A stretch of 64,000 nt of DNA from positions 3,720,001-3,784,000 of the forward strand of contig OZ250179.1 of NCBI GenBank assembly GCA_965238125.1, given 5' to 3'. Positions 42,832-51,160 of the stretch are shown here, one piece after another. Positions within the stretch are counted from its first letter, which is position 1. The number at the start of each line of letters is the position of its first letter. The notes beneath the pieces were generated by a model. That model saw only the letters and a list, made by a program, of their open reading frames with translations, made no database searches and had not been told where the DNA came from. Both the position numbers and the translations under genes were made by a program. This stretch comes from UBA6623 sp965238125. GTDB lineage: Bacteria > Acidobacteriota > Terriglobia > Bryobacterales > UBA6623.

Positions 42832-43620
42832 ATGACGGCGAGAGGTATCTTACTTACGGCTGCCCTAGCGGCTTTGTTGTCGGTCGGGACGACGCAAGCG
42901 CAATCCGACGACCCGGCGGCGCTGCGCAAGGAAATCGACAGCCTCAAAGCCGGACAGCAGGCCATTCAAAAGGAACTGGGTGAAATCAAGAAGCTGCTCC
43001 AGGCGCGGCAGCGTCCCCAACGCCGACAACGCGAGCCCTTCAAGCCCACCGACATCAGCATCAAGGGAGCGCCCTTCCTGGGACGGCCGAACGCCAAGGT
43101 CACGATGGTGGAATTCACCGACTACCAATGTCCTTTCTGCCGTCGGCACTTCACCAAGGTGCAGCCCGAAATTCAGAAACAATACATCGAAACCGGCAAG
43201 ATCAAATACGTGATGCGCCAGTTTCCACTGGTCAGCATCCATCCGCGCGCGACCAAGGCATCGGAGGCCGCCCTGTGCGCCGGCGACCAGGGCAAGTATT
43301 GGGAAGTCCACCGCCGCATCTTCGGAGCTCAGCGCAAGCTCTCCGACGACGACCTGCGCGCTCACGCCGAGGAGGAAAAGCTGAACCTCGATCAGTTCAG
43401 CCGTTGCCTCACCGACGGCAAATACAACGAACAGGTCAAGACGGATATAGGCGAAGGCTCCAAAGCCGGAGTCCAAGGGACGCCCAGCTTCTTTTTGGGG
43501 CTGACCGACCCGGCCGACCCGACCAAGATTCACGCCGTCGAGTTTATCCGAGGAGCCCAAGGCCTGCCGGCCTTTCAGGCCAAGATCGACGCATTGCTTA
43601 GCGGAAAAAAGAGCGACTGA
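42832..43620 (+). CDS. Exported DsbA-like thioredoxin-fold protein
   Basis: A signal peptide (RGILLTAALAALLSVGTTQAQ) is followed by a short coiled segment (LRKEIDSLKAGQQAIQKELGEIKKLL) and a DsbA/thioredoxin-4-like domain. The redox motif is CPFC in FTDYQCPFCRRHFTKV, and the cis-Pro loop is VQGTPSFFLG. It is probably a periplasmic disulfide oxidase or isomerase. The coiled-coil before the catalytic domain may allow dimerisation. It lies about 45 bases after coaBC and may be the last gene of that unit. Confidence 0.9.
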   Translation: MTARGILLTAALAALLSVGTTQAQSDDPAALRKEIDSLKAGQQAIQKELGEIKKLLQARQRPQRRQREPFKPTDISIKGAPFLGRPNAKVTMVEFTDYQCPFCRRHFTKVQPEIQKQYIETGKIKYVMRQFPLVSIHPRATKASEAALCAGDQGKYWEVHRRIFGAQRKLSDDDLRAHAEEEKLNLDQFSRCLTDGKYNEQVKTDIGEGSKAGVQGTPSFFLGLTDPADPTKIHAVEFIRGAQGLPAFQAKIDALLSGKKSD

Positions 43621-43648
43621 GCAACCTCAGCCCAAAAACGCAACCACC

Positions 43649-43675
43649 GAGCCCCGAACGCAAGCGAGGGGTCAG
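43649..43675 (-). repeat. Intergenic repeat CTTGCGTTCGGGGCTC, copy 3 (inverted)
   Basis: GAGCCCCGAACGCAAGCGAG followed by GGGTCAG, the reverse complement of the family core, located after the DsbA-like gene. Confidence 0.75.
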
Positions 43676-43688
43676 CCCGCGCCGCACA

Positions 43689-43712
43689 GTGGGGCAGGTC
43701 TCCAGGCCTGCC
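43689..43712. repeat. Intergenic repeat GGGGCAGGTCTCCAGGCCTG, copy 2
   Basis: GTGGGGCAGGTCTCCAGGCC then TGCC. Identical in its first 20 bases to the copy between hisH and hisF. Confidence 0.85.
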
Positions 43713-43728
43713 GCGGAGTTACTATTGG

Positions 43729-43748
43729 CCCTGGGCCGAAGCCCAGGG
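43729..43748. terminator. CGAA-loop hairpin between convergent genes
   Basis: CCCTGGGC (43729-43736) and GCCCAGGG (43741-43748) form a perfect 8-pair stem with a CGAA loop. A second hairpin CGAACGACC/GGGTCGTTCG follows at about 43788-43813. They separate the convergent DsbA-like and lower-strand genes; the first is followed by only a short A/C tract, so termination is uncertain. Confidence 0.5.
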
Positions 43749-43866
43749 AAAACCGGCCCGTTAAGGGATTCCCCATCTTCGTCGGGCGAACGACCGTCAA
43801 GAGGGTCGTTCGGAGGCCTGAGGCGGGGCCCAAAACCCGATCGCAAAGCGGTCGGGTCCCGCGCCT

Positions 43867-44667
43867 CTACATCGGCAGCGGCGCTCGCAGCACGAAGTCA
43901 AGCCGAGTCTCCGACGGTATCCGCAGCCGTCGGCCGCGCGAAGCCGATACGGCCACGCCGGCGCCGGCGCCAACCGCAGCTCCCTTGCCGCCTCCGAAGA
44001 TCGCGCCCAACGCCGCGCCCACGCCCGTCGTGATCGCGGTCGTCTTCGCCGTCGATTTCCCTTTGCCGCTGCTTTTCACTTCGGCGTAGTTCGTCGCCAA
44101 CTCATACGACTTGCCGTCGACCGTGATGTCAAACAGCTTCAGGGAAACCTCGTCGGCGCCCCGCACCGCGCCCGCTTGGTCGACGCGAACGACCTGAACG
44201 GTCGCGTCGGCGTTGCGCGGAATGACGACCTGATTGTCGACCACGATCGGGTCATCGATGCTGGCACGGAAGCGTTCGCCTTCGCTGGTAATATCGGAAT
44301 CGATCGAGTCGATCAGACGAACCGTCACGACCATTCCAGCTGGAATCGTAATGCCCGATGCCCGAGCGGGCTCTGGCGCGGGTGCGGCCGCAGCGCGCGG
44401 AGGCGCGGGAGCTTTCGGCGCCCGCGGCGCTTGCGGGGCCAACGGCGCGCTTGTTTGGGCGGTCCCAAAGCGGATTCCGTCGACGTCGCCGATCGAATAA
44501 CTCCGCAAATTGCCCGCCGAATCGAGAAAACGGATCGTGCGCGCATCGCCGCCAAGGAACGTTCCTTCGTGTTCACTGCCGTTGTTGAGCCGCAACGTGT
44601 CCGCCGCGGCGGGCAGGGTCAGCACGGCGGCCAGAGCCAAGAGCAATAGGGATTCTTGTCGTCTCAT
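43867..44667 (-). CDS. Exported protein with glycine-zipper-like C-terminus, unknown function
   Basis: Starting at the ATG at 44667 (GGAGA ribosome-binding site), the 266-residue protein has a signal peptide (SLLLLALAAVLTLPAAADT). A beta-rich segment resembles a small Sm-like or SHS fold (LRLNNGSEHEGTFLGGDARTIRFLDSAGNLRSYSIGDVDGI). Then come a Pro/Ala-rich linker, a second domain (ITIPAGMVVTVRLIDSIDSDITSEGERFRASIDDPI) and a Gly/Ala-rich hydrophobic stretch (GVGAALGAIFGGGKGAAVGAGAG). It is probably periplasmic or membrane-associated. No function can be assigned. Confidence 0.75.
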   Translation of the reverse strand: MRRQESLLLLALAAVLTLPAAADTLRLNNGSEHEGTFLGGDARTIRFLDSAGNLRSYSIGDVDGIRFGTAQTSAPLAPQAPRAPKAPAPPRAAAAPAPEPARASGITIPAGMVVTVRLIDSIDSDITSEGERFRASIDDPIVVDNQVVIPRNADATVQVVRVDQAGAVRGADEVSLKLFDITVDGKSYELATNYAEVKSSGKGKSTAKTTAITTGVGAALGAIFGGGKGAAVGAGAGVAVSASRGRRLRIPSETRLDFVLRAPLPM

Positions 44668-44847
44668 AGTGGGGGTCTCCTTGGTTCGTCTCTCGATTTT
44701 CTCGCTACCCAAAAGGCACAGAAACGCCTCATTCGTCATTATCTCAGAGCAACGGAGATTTGCCTTGGTAAGACGCGGTGCGCCGGGCGTCGGTTCCCGA
44801 GAAAAGTGCACCCCGGCCGTCCGCGGGGTGATCGAAAAACGGTCGAC

Positions 44848-45174
44848 TCAGCCCGAGTCCGCCAATTTCTTGCCCAGCGCCGCGAGCTTCTCCCAGGTGT
44901 AGATTCCCGTACTATGCCCGTCGCTGAAGTGGAATTGAATGGCGTAGTGCCCGACCGGATCGATTCCCGCCGGGTGAACGTCCTCGGGGACCGTGCTTTC
45001 CCGCAACCGCCGCACGCCGGTCAGCTCATCGACACACACCGCGCAGGGGCATTCCATCCGCAGCCGACGGGCCGGATAGACGACTTCCGTGCCGTCTTTC
45101 CACACGATCTTGACGTCGTGCTCGTTGGCGCGGGTAATCGAGGAAGGCTGCGCGGATGACGGGGCGGCGGGCAT
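44848..45174 (-). CDS. DUF971 protein (GBBH-like N-terminal domain)
   Basis: The 108-residue protein contains the DUF971 pattern VKIVWKDGTEVVYPARRLRMECPCAVCVDELTG and VGHYAIQFHFSDGHSTGIYTWEKLAAL, with a CPCAVC metal-type cluster. DUF971 is frequently found next to Mrp-type ATPases and iron-sulfur genes, and here it follows Mrp by five bases. A role in cluster assembly is plausible but unproven. Confidence 0.85.
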   Translation of the reverse strand: MPAAPSSAQPSSITRANEHDVKIVWKDGTEVVYPARRLRMECPCAVCVDELTGVRRLRESTVPEDVHPAGIDPVGHYAIQFHFSDGHSTGIYTWEKLAALGKKLADSG

Positions 45175-45179
45175 GAATC

Positions 45180-46265
45180 TTAGAAATCGATTTTCACCAG
45201 GCCTTCGCTCTCGGCCTTCATGTTTCGAATGCTGATTTGCGCCGCGAGATTCTTCGCCGCGTTGACCAACGCCGTTGCCGCGGGCGAATCCGGTTCCTCC
45301 AAGACAATCGGACGCCCGCTGTCGGAGGTCTCGCGGACGGTGGTGGCCAGCGGAATCTTGCCCAATACCGGCATCTCCCACTTCTCTGAAACTCGATCGG
45401 CCCCGCCGGAGCCGAAGATGAACTCGCGTTCGCCCGTAGTGCGCGATTCCCAGTAGCTCATATTCTCGACCACCCCAAGGAGCGGGCACTTGAGCTGGTT
45501 GAACATGATGATGGCTTTTTCGGCGATATTGACGGCCACCGGCTGCGGCGTGGTGACGATCACCGCTCCGGTCAGCGGAATCCGCTGGCACAAGGTCAAC
45601 TGCACGTCGCCGGTCCCCGGTGGCAGATCCACAATAAGGTAATCCAATTCTCCCCACTCAACCTGTCCCAGAAACTGCTCGATCATTTTCGCCAGCATCG
45701 GCCCGCGCCAGACGACGGCTTGATCGGGCTTGACGAAGAAACCGGCCGAGATGACCTTGACCCCGTGGGCCTCGACGGGCAGCATGCCGCGTCCGCCGGC
45801 GCGGGGCTGGCTGTGGATCCCCAAAATCGTCGGGATGCTGGGGCCGTAGACGTCGGCGTCCATCAGCCCGACCGAGGCGCCGGTCTCGGCCAGCGCCACG
45901 GCCAAGTTCGCGGAGACGGTCGATTTCCCCACGCCGCCTTTCCCCGAGCCGACCGGAATCACGTTCTTTACGCCGGGGATGATGTCCTTTCCCACCGGTC
46001 CGTGCGCTCTCACCTCGGCGGTCAGCGTCACCTCGACCGCGTCGACGCCGGGCAGCGCGCGTACCGCGTCTTCAGCTTGTTGCTTCAGCTCGTCCTTGAC
46101 CGGGCACGCCGGCGTAGTTAGTTGGAGGTGAAACGAGACGCGATTGTCGCGAACCTTCAGCTCCTGCACGAAGCCGAGCGAAACGATGTCCTTGTGAAGA
46201 TCCGGGTCGACGACCACGCGTAGCGCGTCGAGAACCTGCTCTTGATTGACTTGTGAATCAGCCAT
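45180..46265 (-). CDS. Mrp/ApbC-type iron-sulfur carrier ATPase lacking the C-terminal CxxC
   Basis: Residues 1-85 are a MIP18/DUF59 domain (ALRVVVDPDLHKDIVSLGFVQEL, LTTPACPVKDEL). The rest is a deviant-Walker P-loop ATPase: IPVGSGKGGVGKSTVSANLAVAL, LMDADVYGPSIPTILG, and YLIVDLPPGTGDVQLTL. Members carry Fe-S clusters with a CxxC near the C-terminus, typically in VENMSYFVCPHCG. Here that segment reads VENMSYWESRTTGEREF, with no Cys. The rest of the family pattern is intact, so this is either a variant cluster carrier or one that acts without its own CxxC. Confidence 0.92.
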   Translation of the reverse strand: MADSQVNQEQVLDALRVVVDPDLHKDIVSLGFVQELKVRDNRVSFHLQLTTPACPVKDELKQQAEDAVRALPGVDAVEVTLTAEVRAHGPVGKDIIPGVKNVIPVGSGKGGVGKSTVSANLAVALAETGASVGLMDADVYGPSIPTILGIHSQPRAGGRGMLPVEAHGVKVISAGFFVKPDQAVVWRGPMLAKMIEQFLGQVEWGELDYLIVDLPPGTGDVQLTLCQRIPLTGAVIVTTPQPVAVNIAEKAIIMFNQLKCPLLGVVENMSYWESRTTGEREFIFGSGGADRVSEKWEMPVLGKIPLATTVRETSDSGRPIVLEEPDSPAATALVNAAKNLAAQISIRNMKAESEGLVKIDF

Positions 46266-46305
46266 AAGCGCCTACGGAATCAGACTTGCGGGGCGGCGCC
46301 GATCT

Positions 46306-46800
46306 TCACCGCGTCGGCCGCGCTCCCGGCGGGTTCAAATTCCCCGTCAGCACCACCAAATTTTGGACGAACGAATCCATCTGCTCTTCGCTGCAAACTA
46401 GATCTTGAATCGTCGTCCTCGCCAACAATCGATCGACTACGGATTGCATCGTCCGCCATAGCGATCGGATCGAGCAATCAATCGAATGCGTGCAAGTGTC
46501 TTCGCTGCCGGCATGATCGTCGCAGAAGTTGCCCTCGAATAAACGCCCACCTAGGACGTCCATCGCTTCGCTAACGGTAATATCGGCGGCCGGACGCGCC
46601 AAGCGATACCCTCCCGCCTGTCCGCGAACGCTCGTCACCACGCCGCCCTCGCGCAGAATGCGCATCATCTTGGCCGTATAGGGCAACGAGATGCCCTCGG
46701 CCCTGCTGATCTCCTGCAACGTCAGGCTCTTGCCGGGACCTCGCGAAGCCAAGTGCAACAGGCAGCGCAGCCCGTATTCTTCTTGTGCGCTAAAGTGCAT
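46306..46800 (-). CDS. Rrf2-family transcriptional regulator (IscR/SufR-like) in the suf operon
   Basis: The 164-residue protein has the winged-helix start MHFSAQEEYGLRCLLHLA, the recognition region LTLQEISRAEGISLPYTAKMMRIL and the wing VRGQAGGYRLARP. Three Cys at about 93, 103 and 109 (CX9CX5C) could bind an iron-sulfur cluster, as in IscR. It probably senses cluster supply and controls the suf promoter, perhaps through the palindrome at 52785-52801. Being inside the operon it would also control itself. Confidence 0.9.
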   Translation of the reverse strand: MHFSAQEEYGLRCLLHLASRGPGKSLTLQEISRAEGISLPYTAKMMRILREGGVVTSVRGQAGGYRLARPAADITVSEAMDVLGGRLFEGNFCDDHAGSEDTCTHSIDCSIRSLWRTMQSVVDRLLARTTIQDLVCSEEQMDSFVQNLVVLTGNLNPPGARPTR

Positions 46801-46852
46801 CGTTCACCGCCCCTTCGCCAATGCGGACATCGCTGACTACTCGTTCGGTCGC

Positions 46853-47257
46853 CTACAAAATATTCAACGTCAATTTCGCCGCGTCATTCATGTGATCCGG
46901 CGTCCACGGAGGATCGAACGTAACCGCCACTTCCACCGAATTGACGCCCTCGACCGCCTCGACCTTGTGCTGCACGTCGGCGGGCAGAACCTGCGCCGCC
47001 GGACAATTGGGCGCGGTCAGCGTCATCTGGACCGCCACGTCGTTCTCGGGCCCGATATCAACGGTATAGATCAGCCCCATGTCGTAAATGTTCACCGGCA
47101 CTTCCGGGTCATAACAGTTCTTGAGCGCGGCGACGATCAGATCGCCTGAAACCGTGCCGTTGGCGTTGATGACGGGTGCGGACGGCGACGTCGCCGGAGC
47201 CCCGGCCGCTTGCCCCTCCGGCGAGTGCGATTCCGGTTGCGGGTTTACTTCGTCCAT
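46853..47257 (-). CDS. sufT: SufT-type MIP18/DUF59 protein
   Basis: The C-terminal domain has the DUF59 motifs YDPEVPVNIYDMGLIYTVDIG, LTAPNCPAAQVLPADV with the conserved Cys and VTFDPPWTPDHMNDAA. The first 45 residues are a Pro/Ala-rich linker. I use the ATG at 47257 because AGGAG precedes it and it follows the sufU stop by eight bases. SufT proteins aid Fe-S maturation in other bacteria. Confidence 0.9.
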   Translation of the reverse strand: MDEVNPQPESHSPEGQAAGAPATSPSAPVINANGTVSGDLIVAALKNCYDPEVPVNIYDMGLIYTVDIGPENDVAVQMTLTAPNCPAAQVLPADVQHKVEAVEGVNSVEVAVTFDPPWTPDHMNDAAKLTLNIL

Positions 47258-47265
47258 CGTGTCTC

Positions 47266-47715
47266 CTATTCGGTTTTCGCCGCCTCGTGGCGTCCCAGAA
47301 GCGCGTTGCGCAGCGTATGCCAGGCGAGGGTGGCGCATTTCACTCTCGCCGGATAGTCCTTCACGCCGGCAAACACCGCCAGCTTGCCGAGCTTACCGCC
47401 CGCGCCGGCGGGCTCCAACGGCCCGGTCACCATTGAATGAAATAGCTCGAATAGCGCCTCGGCTTGATCCATTGTCTGACCCTTCAGCATTTCCGTCATC
47501 AACGACGCCGAGGCGGTCGAAATGGCGCAACCCGAACCCTCGAATTTCACTTCGCCGATCACGCCGTTGTCGACTTTGAGATACAGCCGAATCTTGTCGC
47601 CGCACAAGGGGTTGAACCCGTCGGCGTGATAATGCGGCTCTTCCATGGGGCCGAAATTCCGCGGCTGTTTGCTGTGATCAACGATCAGCTCCTGGTAGAG
47701 TTCGCGCAAATCCAT
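47266..47715 (-). CDS. sufU: SufU iron-sulfur scaffold/sulfur acceptor
   Basis: SufU accepts sulfur from SufS and contributes to cluster assembly. The three conserved Cys are present: NPLCGDKIRLYL, FEGSGCAISTASASLMTEML and YPARVKCATLAWHTL. The length of 149 residues is normal. It overlaps the end of sufS by a single base, so translation is coupled. Confidence 0.95.
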   Translation of the reverse strand: MDLRELYQELIVDHSKQPRNFGPMEEPHYHADGFNPLCGDKIRLYLKVDNGVIGEVKFEGSGCAISTASASLMTEMLKGQTMDQAEALFELFHSMVTGPLEPAGAGGKLGKLAVFAGVKDYPARVKCATLAWHTLRNALLGRHEAAKTE

Positions 47716-48992
47716 TAGTCGCCGAACAACTCCTTGACTTTTCCCACGCCGGCGCCCAGGGTGTCGATTTCCTGCTTCGTGTTATAGAAGGCAAAAGAGG
47801 CGCGCGTGGTGGCCGGTACGCCGAAGCGGTCCATCACCGGCTGCGCGCAATGATGGCCGGCGCGAACCGCCACGCCCTCGCGGTCGAGAATCGTTCCAAT
47901 GTCGTGGGGGTGCACGCCGTCGATCACAAACGACACGACACTCGCCTTTTCGCGAGCCGTGCCGATCAGCCGCACGCCCTCGATTCCGCCGACGACCTCG
48001 GTCGCATAGTCGAGCAACTCTTTGTCGTAGGCGGCGATGCGGTCCATCCCGATCTCGGAAAGATACTCGACCGCCGCTCCCAACCCAATGGCGTCGGCGA
48101 TATTCGGCGTGCCGGCCTCGAACTTATAAGGCAGGGCGTTGTATGTCGTTTTCTCGAATGTGACCGACTCGATCATGTCGCCGCCGCTTTGGTAGGGCGG
48201 CATCTCTTCGAGCAGCGCCCGTTTCCCGTAAAGGATGCCGATACCCGTAGGCCCGAACATCTTGTGTCCCGAAAACGCGTAGAAATCGCAATCAAGATCC
48301 CGCACATCGATCGCCATGTGCGGAACAGCCTGCGCTCCGTCGAGAACGACCGGGACGCCGCGCTCGTGCGCCCGCGCAATGATTTCACGAACCGGGTTGA
48401 TCGTTCCCAGCGCGTTCGAAACATGGGTCACCGCGACAATGCGCGTGCGATCGCCGAGCATGCGGTCAAACTCGTCGAGCAGCAACTCCCCCGCGTCGTT
48501 GACCGGAATCACCCGCAGTTTCGGGCCGCGCCGCTCACACAAAATCTGCCACGGCACGATGTTTGAATGGTGCTCGATGGCCGAGATGATGACTTCGTCG
48601 CCCTCGCCGACCCGCAACTCGCCCAAACTGTGCGCTACCAGATTCAGCGAGTCCGTCGTGCCGCGTGTATAGATCACCTCACCGATTTCCGCCGCGCCGA
48701 TAAACTCTTGAATTGTCCGACGCGCTCCCTCGTAGGCGTCGGTGGCGCGTTGGCTCAGCTCGTGGACACCGCGATGGACGTTGGCGCAGTCTTCGAGATA
48801 GAACTTGCCCATCGCCTCGATCACGCGCCGCGGAGTCTGCCCCGTCGCCGCATTGTCGAGATAGACCAGCGGCTTGCCGGCGACTTGCTGGTCAAGCGCC
48901 GGAAAGTCGCGCCGCAACGCCTCCACATCGAGCGGAGCCACGGCGTCCCGGACCGCCGCCGACTGTTCGGTTGTCCAATCCACACTGCTCAT
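47715..48992 (-). CDS. sufS: SufS cysteine desulfurase
   Basis: SufS is the PLP-dependent group II cysteine desulfurase. The PLP lysine is in YAFSGHKMFGPTGIG and the catalytic Cys is in AGHHCAQPVMDRF. LVYLDNAATGQTPR and RGTTDSLNLVAHS are further family blocks. I use the ATG at 48992 (425 residues): it overlaps the SufD stop as ATGA and removes a non-conserved leader. Sits between sufD and sufU. Confidence 0.96.
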   Translation of the reverse strand: MSSVDWTTEQSAAVRDAVAPLDVEALRRDFPALDQQVAGKPLVYLDNAATGQTPRRVIEAMGKFYLEDCANVHRGVHELSQRATDAYEGARRTIQEFIGAAEIGEVIYTRGTTDSLNLVAHSLGELRVGEGDEVIISAIEHHSNIVPWQILCERRGPKLRVIPVNDAGELLLDEFDRMLGDRTRIVAVTHVSNALGTINPVREIIARAHERGVPVVLDGAQAVPHMAIDVRDLDCDFYAFSGHKMFGPTGIGILYGKRALLEEMPPYQSGGDMIESVTFEKTTYNALPYKFEAGTPNIADAIGLGAAVEYLSEIGMDRIAAYDKELLDYATEVVGGIEGVRLIGTAREKASVVSFVIDGVHPHDIGTILDREGVAVRAGHHCAQPVMDRFGVPATTRASFAFYNTKQEIDTLGAGVGKVKELFGD

Positions 48993-50305
48993 TGGTCGGT
49001 CTCCGCTTGCTTCACCCAATCGAGCAACAGCGTCTGGAGCGGCTCCCGCCATCCGTCAACGTTGAGGCCTTCGAGAATATCGGCCGCGAACCCATAGATC
49101 AGCAAACTGCGCGCATCGGCCCACCCGATGCCGCGCGAACGCAGATAGAACATCGCTTCGGCGTCGATCTGCCCGACCGTTGCACCGTGAGTGCAGCGCA
49201 CGTCGTTGGCGTCGATTTGCAACTGCGGCTTGGTGTTCACCTCGGCTTTGCGCGAGAGCAGAAGATTCTTGTTGCGCTGCACCGCATCGGTCTTTTGGGC
49301 GTCTTGCCGAACAATGATCTTGCCGTTGAACACGCCCGTCGATCGCCCGTCGAGGACGCCGCGATAGAGTTGGTGACTGTTGCAATGCGGCTCGGCATGA
49401 TCAATCGTCGTGTGATGGTCGATATGCTGGTCGCCCGTAACCGCATAGAGGCCGTTGAGCGTGCACTCGCCGCCTTCGCCGCCCAACCGCACATGGGCGT
49501 CGCTGCGCACCAGCCGCCCGCCGAAGGACAAGGAGTGCGAGGCAAAGTTGCTGTCGCGCGCTTGGTCAACGAAGAGAAATCCCGTGTGATGCGCCGCGAC
49601 GTGCTCTTGCTGCAACTTGTAGTACTCGACGCGGGCATTCTCCGCCACGACCACTTCCGTCACCGCGTTGGTCCAATAGGAGTCGCCCAACCCAACAAAA
49701 GTTTCGATCACCGTGGCTTGGCTTTCCCGGCCGGCGACAATCAACGTCCGCGGATGCGTGAAACGGCCGGCTTGCTCCGCCGCCGTCACCCACACCAGAT
49801 GGACCGGCTTTTTCTCGACAACCCGCTCAGGGACGTGCACGTACGCGCCGTCGCCGAAAAAGGCCGTATTCAACGCCGCCAGGCTGTTGCCCAACGCATC
49901 GGTCTGCCGCGCCAGATGCGCCGCGACCCGCGGATCGTCGCGTTTGTCGGCCAAACCGCCGACCTCGACCGAGCAGTCGTCCTGCCGTGAAAGCTCGGGC
50001 GCGAACTTCCCGTTGACGAAAACCACCCGATGGGCGTCAATGTCCTCGAAGCCGACCGAGCCGATGTCGCCGGCCTCGATCGTCGCACTCGGGCTCTCGG
50101 CCGGCGCGAATTCCCCGGACCTGATCCCCGCGAGGTTCGTGTATTTCCAATCTTCGTCGCGCGGCGTGGGGAAGCCCGCTTCCGTAAATCGCTCCATGGC
50201 CGCCCGGCGGCGTTCGCCGAGCCAAGCGGGCTCCTCGGCGATCCGCGCGTTCAACGCCTCGAAGCTTTCGCGGTACAGTGTCGGTTTTTCCGCAACAGCA
50301 ACCAT
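48989..50305 (-). CDS. sufD: SufD component of the SufBCD complex
   Basis: The protein of 438 residues has the SufBD beta-helix C-terminal core: RVEYYKLQQEHVAAHHTGF, DHHTTIDHAEPHCNSHQLYRGVLDGRSTGVFNGKI and the conserved CTHGATVGQIDAEAMFYLRSRG ending. SufD forms a complex with SufB and SufC. The N-terminal alpha part contains FPTPRDEDWKYTNL, typical of SufD. Neighbours are sufC upstream and sufS downstream. Confidence 0.95.
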   Translation of the reverse strand: MVAVAEKPTLYRESFEALNARIAEEPAWLGERRRAAMERFTEAGFPTPRDEDWKYTNLAGIRSGEFAPAESPSATIEAGDIGSVGFEDIDAHRVVFVNGKFAPELSRQDDCSVEVGGLADKRDDPRVAAHLARQTDALGNSLAALNTAFFGDGAYVHVPERVVEKKPVHLVWVTAAEQAGRFTHPRTLIVAGRESQATVIETFVGLGDSYWTNAVTEVVVAENARVEYYKLQQEHVAAHHTGFLFVDQARDSNFASHSLSFGGRLVRSDAHVRLGGEGGECTLNGLYAVTGDQHIDHHTTIDHAEPHCNSHQLYRGVLDGRSTGVFNGKIIVRQDAQKTDAVQRNKNLLLSRKAEVNTKPQLQIDANDVRCTHGATVGQIDAEAMFYLRSRGIGWADARSLLIYGFAADILEGLNVDGWREPLQTLLLDWVKQAETDQ

Positions 50306-50325
50306 ATTTCGTTTCTCTTCTTCCA

Positions 50326-50350
50326 GTGGGGCACGTCTCCAGGCCTGCCC
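50326..50350. repeat. Intergenic repeat GGGGCACGTCTCCAGGCCTG, copy 3
   Basis: GTGGGGCACGTCTCCAGGCC then TGCCC, one mismatch from the other two copies. It lies in the sufC-sufD gap, inside a transcribed operon. Confidence 0.8.
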
Positions 50351-50366
50351 ATTCCCAGTTCCGTGC

Positions 50367-51125
50367 CTACGAACTGACCGCTTCGGCTTCCTCGATCCAG
50401 CCGTAGCCCTTCTCTTCGAGCTCGAGCGCTAAGTTTCGGTCGCCTGATTTCACAATCCGTCCGCCCGCCAGCACGTGCACGAAATCGGGCACGATGTACT
50501 CGAGCAGGCGCTGATAGTGCGTCACGACCACAATCGCCCGCTCCGGATCCCGCAATTTGTTGACGCCGTTTGCGACCAGCTTCATCGCGTCGATGTCGAG
50601 CCCCGAGTCCGTCTCGTCGAGAATGGCCAGCTTGGGCTCGAGAATCGACATCTGAAAAATCTCGTTGCGCTTCTTCTCCCCGCCCGAAAACCCGGCGTTG
50701 ACCGAACGCTCTATCATCGTCGAGTCCACCTCCAGATCGGTCATCTTTTCCTTGGCCAGGTTGAGGAAGTCGATGGCATCGATCAGGTCTTCGCCCCTCG
50801 CCTGCCGAACGGCATTCAGCGCCGCCCGCAGGAAATAGAGATTGCTGACGCCCGGGATCTCGACCGGGTATTGGAAAGCCAGGAAAAGGCCCGCCCGAGC
50901 ACGCTCTTCCGGGGCGAGTTCGAAGATGTCCTTCCCTTCGTAGAGCACTTCGCCGCCGGTAATGTCGTAGCCGTCGCGTCCGGCGATGACCTGAGCGAGC
51001 GTGCTCTTTCCCGAGCCGTTCGGGCCCATGATGGCGTGTACTTCGCCCTTGTTAACGGAGAGATTGATTCCGTTGAGAATGCTTTTTCCGTCGGCGCTGA
51101 CGGAGAGGTTTCTGATTTCGAGCAT
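50367..51125 (-). CDS. sufC: SufC ATPase
   Basis: SufC is the ABC-type ATPase of SufBCD. Walker A is GPNGSGKSTLAQVI, the signature is NAGFSGGEKKRNEIFQ and Walker B is AILDETDSGLDIDAMKLV. VVTHYQRLLEYIVPDFVHVLAGGRIVKSG is the family ending. I start at the ATG at 51125 (MLEIRNLSVS, 252 residues), which matches SufC length. Confidence 0.97.
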   Translation of the reverse strand: MLEIRNLSVSADGKSILNGINLSVNKGEVHAIMGPNGSGKSTLAQVIAGRDGYDITGGEVLYEGKDIFELAPEERARAGLFLAFQYPVEIPGVSNLYFLRAALNAVRQARGEDLIDAIDFLNLAKEKMTDLEVDSTMIERSVNAGFSGGEKKRNEIFQMSILEPKLAILDETDSGLDIDAMKLVANGVNKLRDPERAIVVVTHYQRLLEYIVPDFVHVLAGGRIVKSGDRNLALELEEKGYGWIEEAEAVSS

Positions 51126-51160
51126 AGGGTTTCGTTTTGGGCGACAGGACAGTAACCCGC

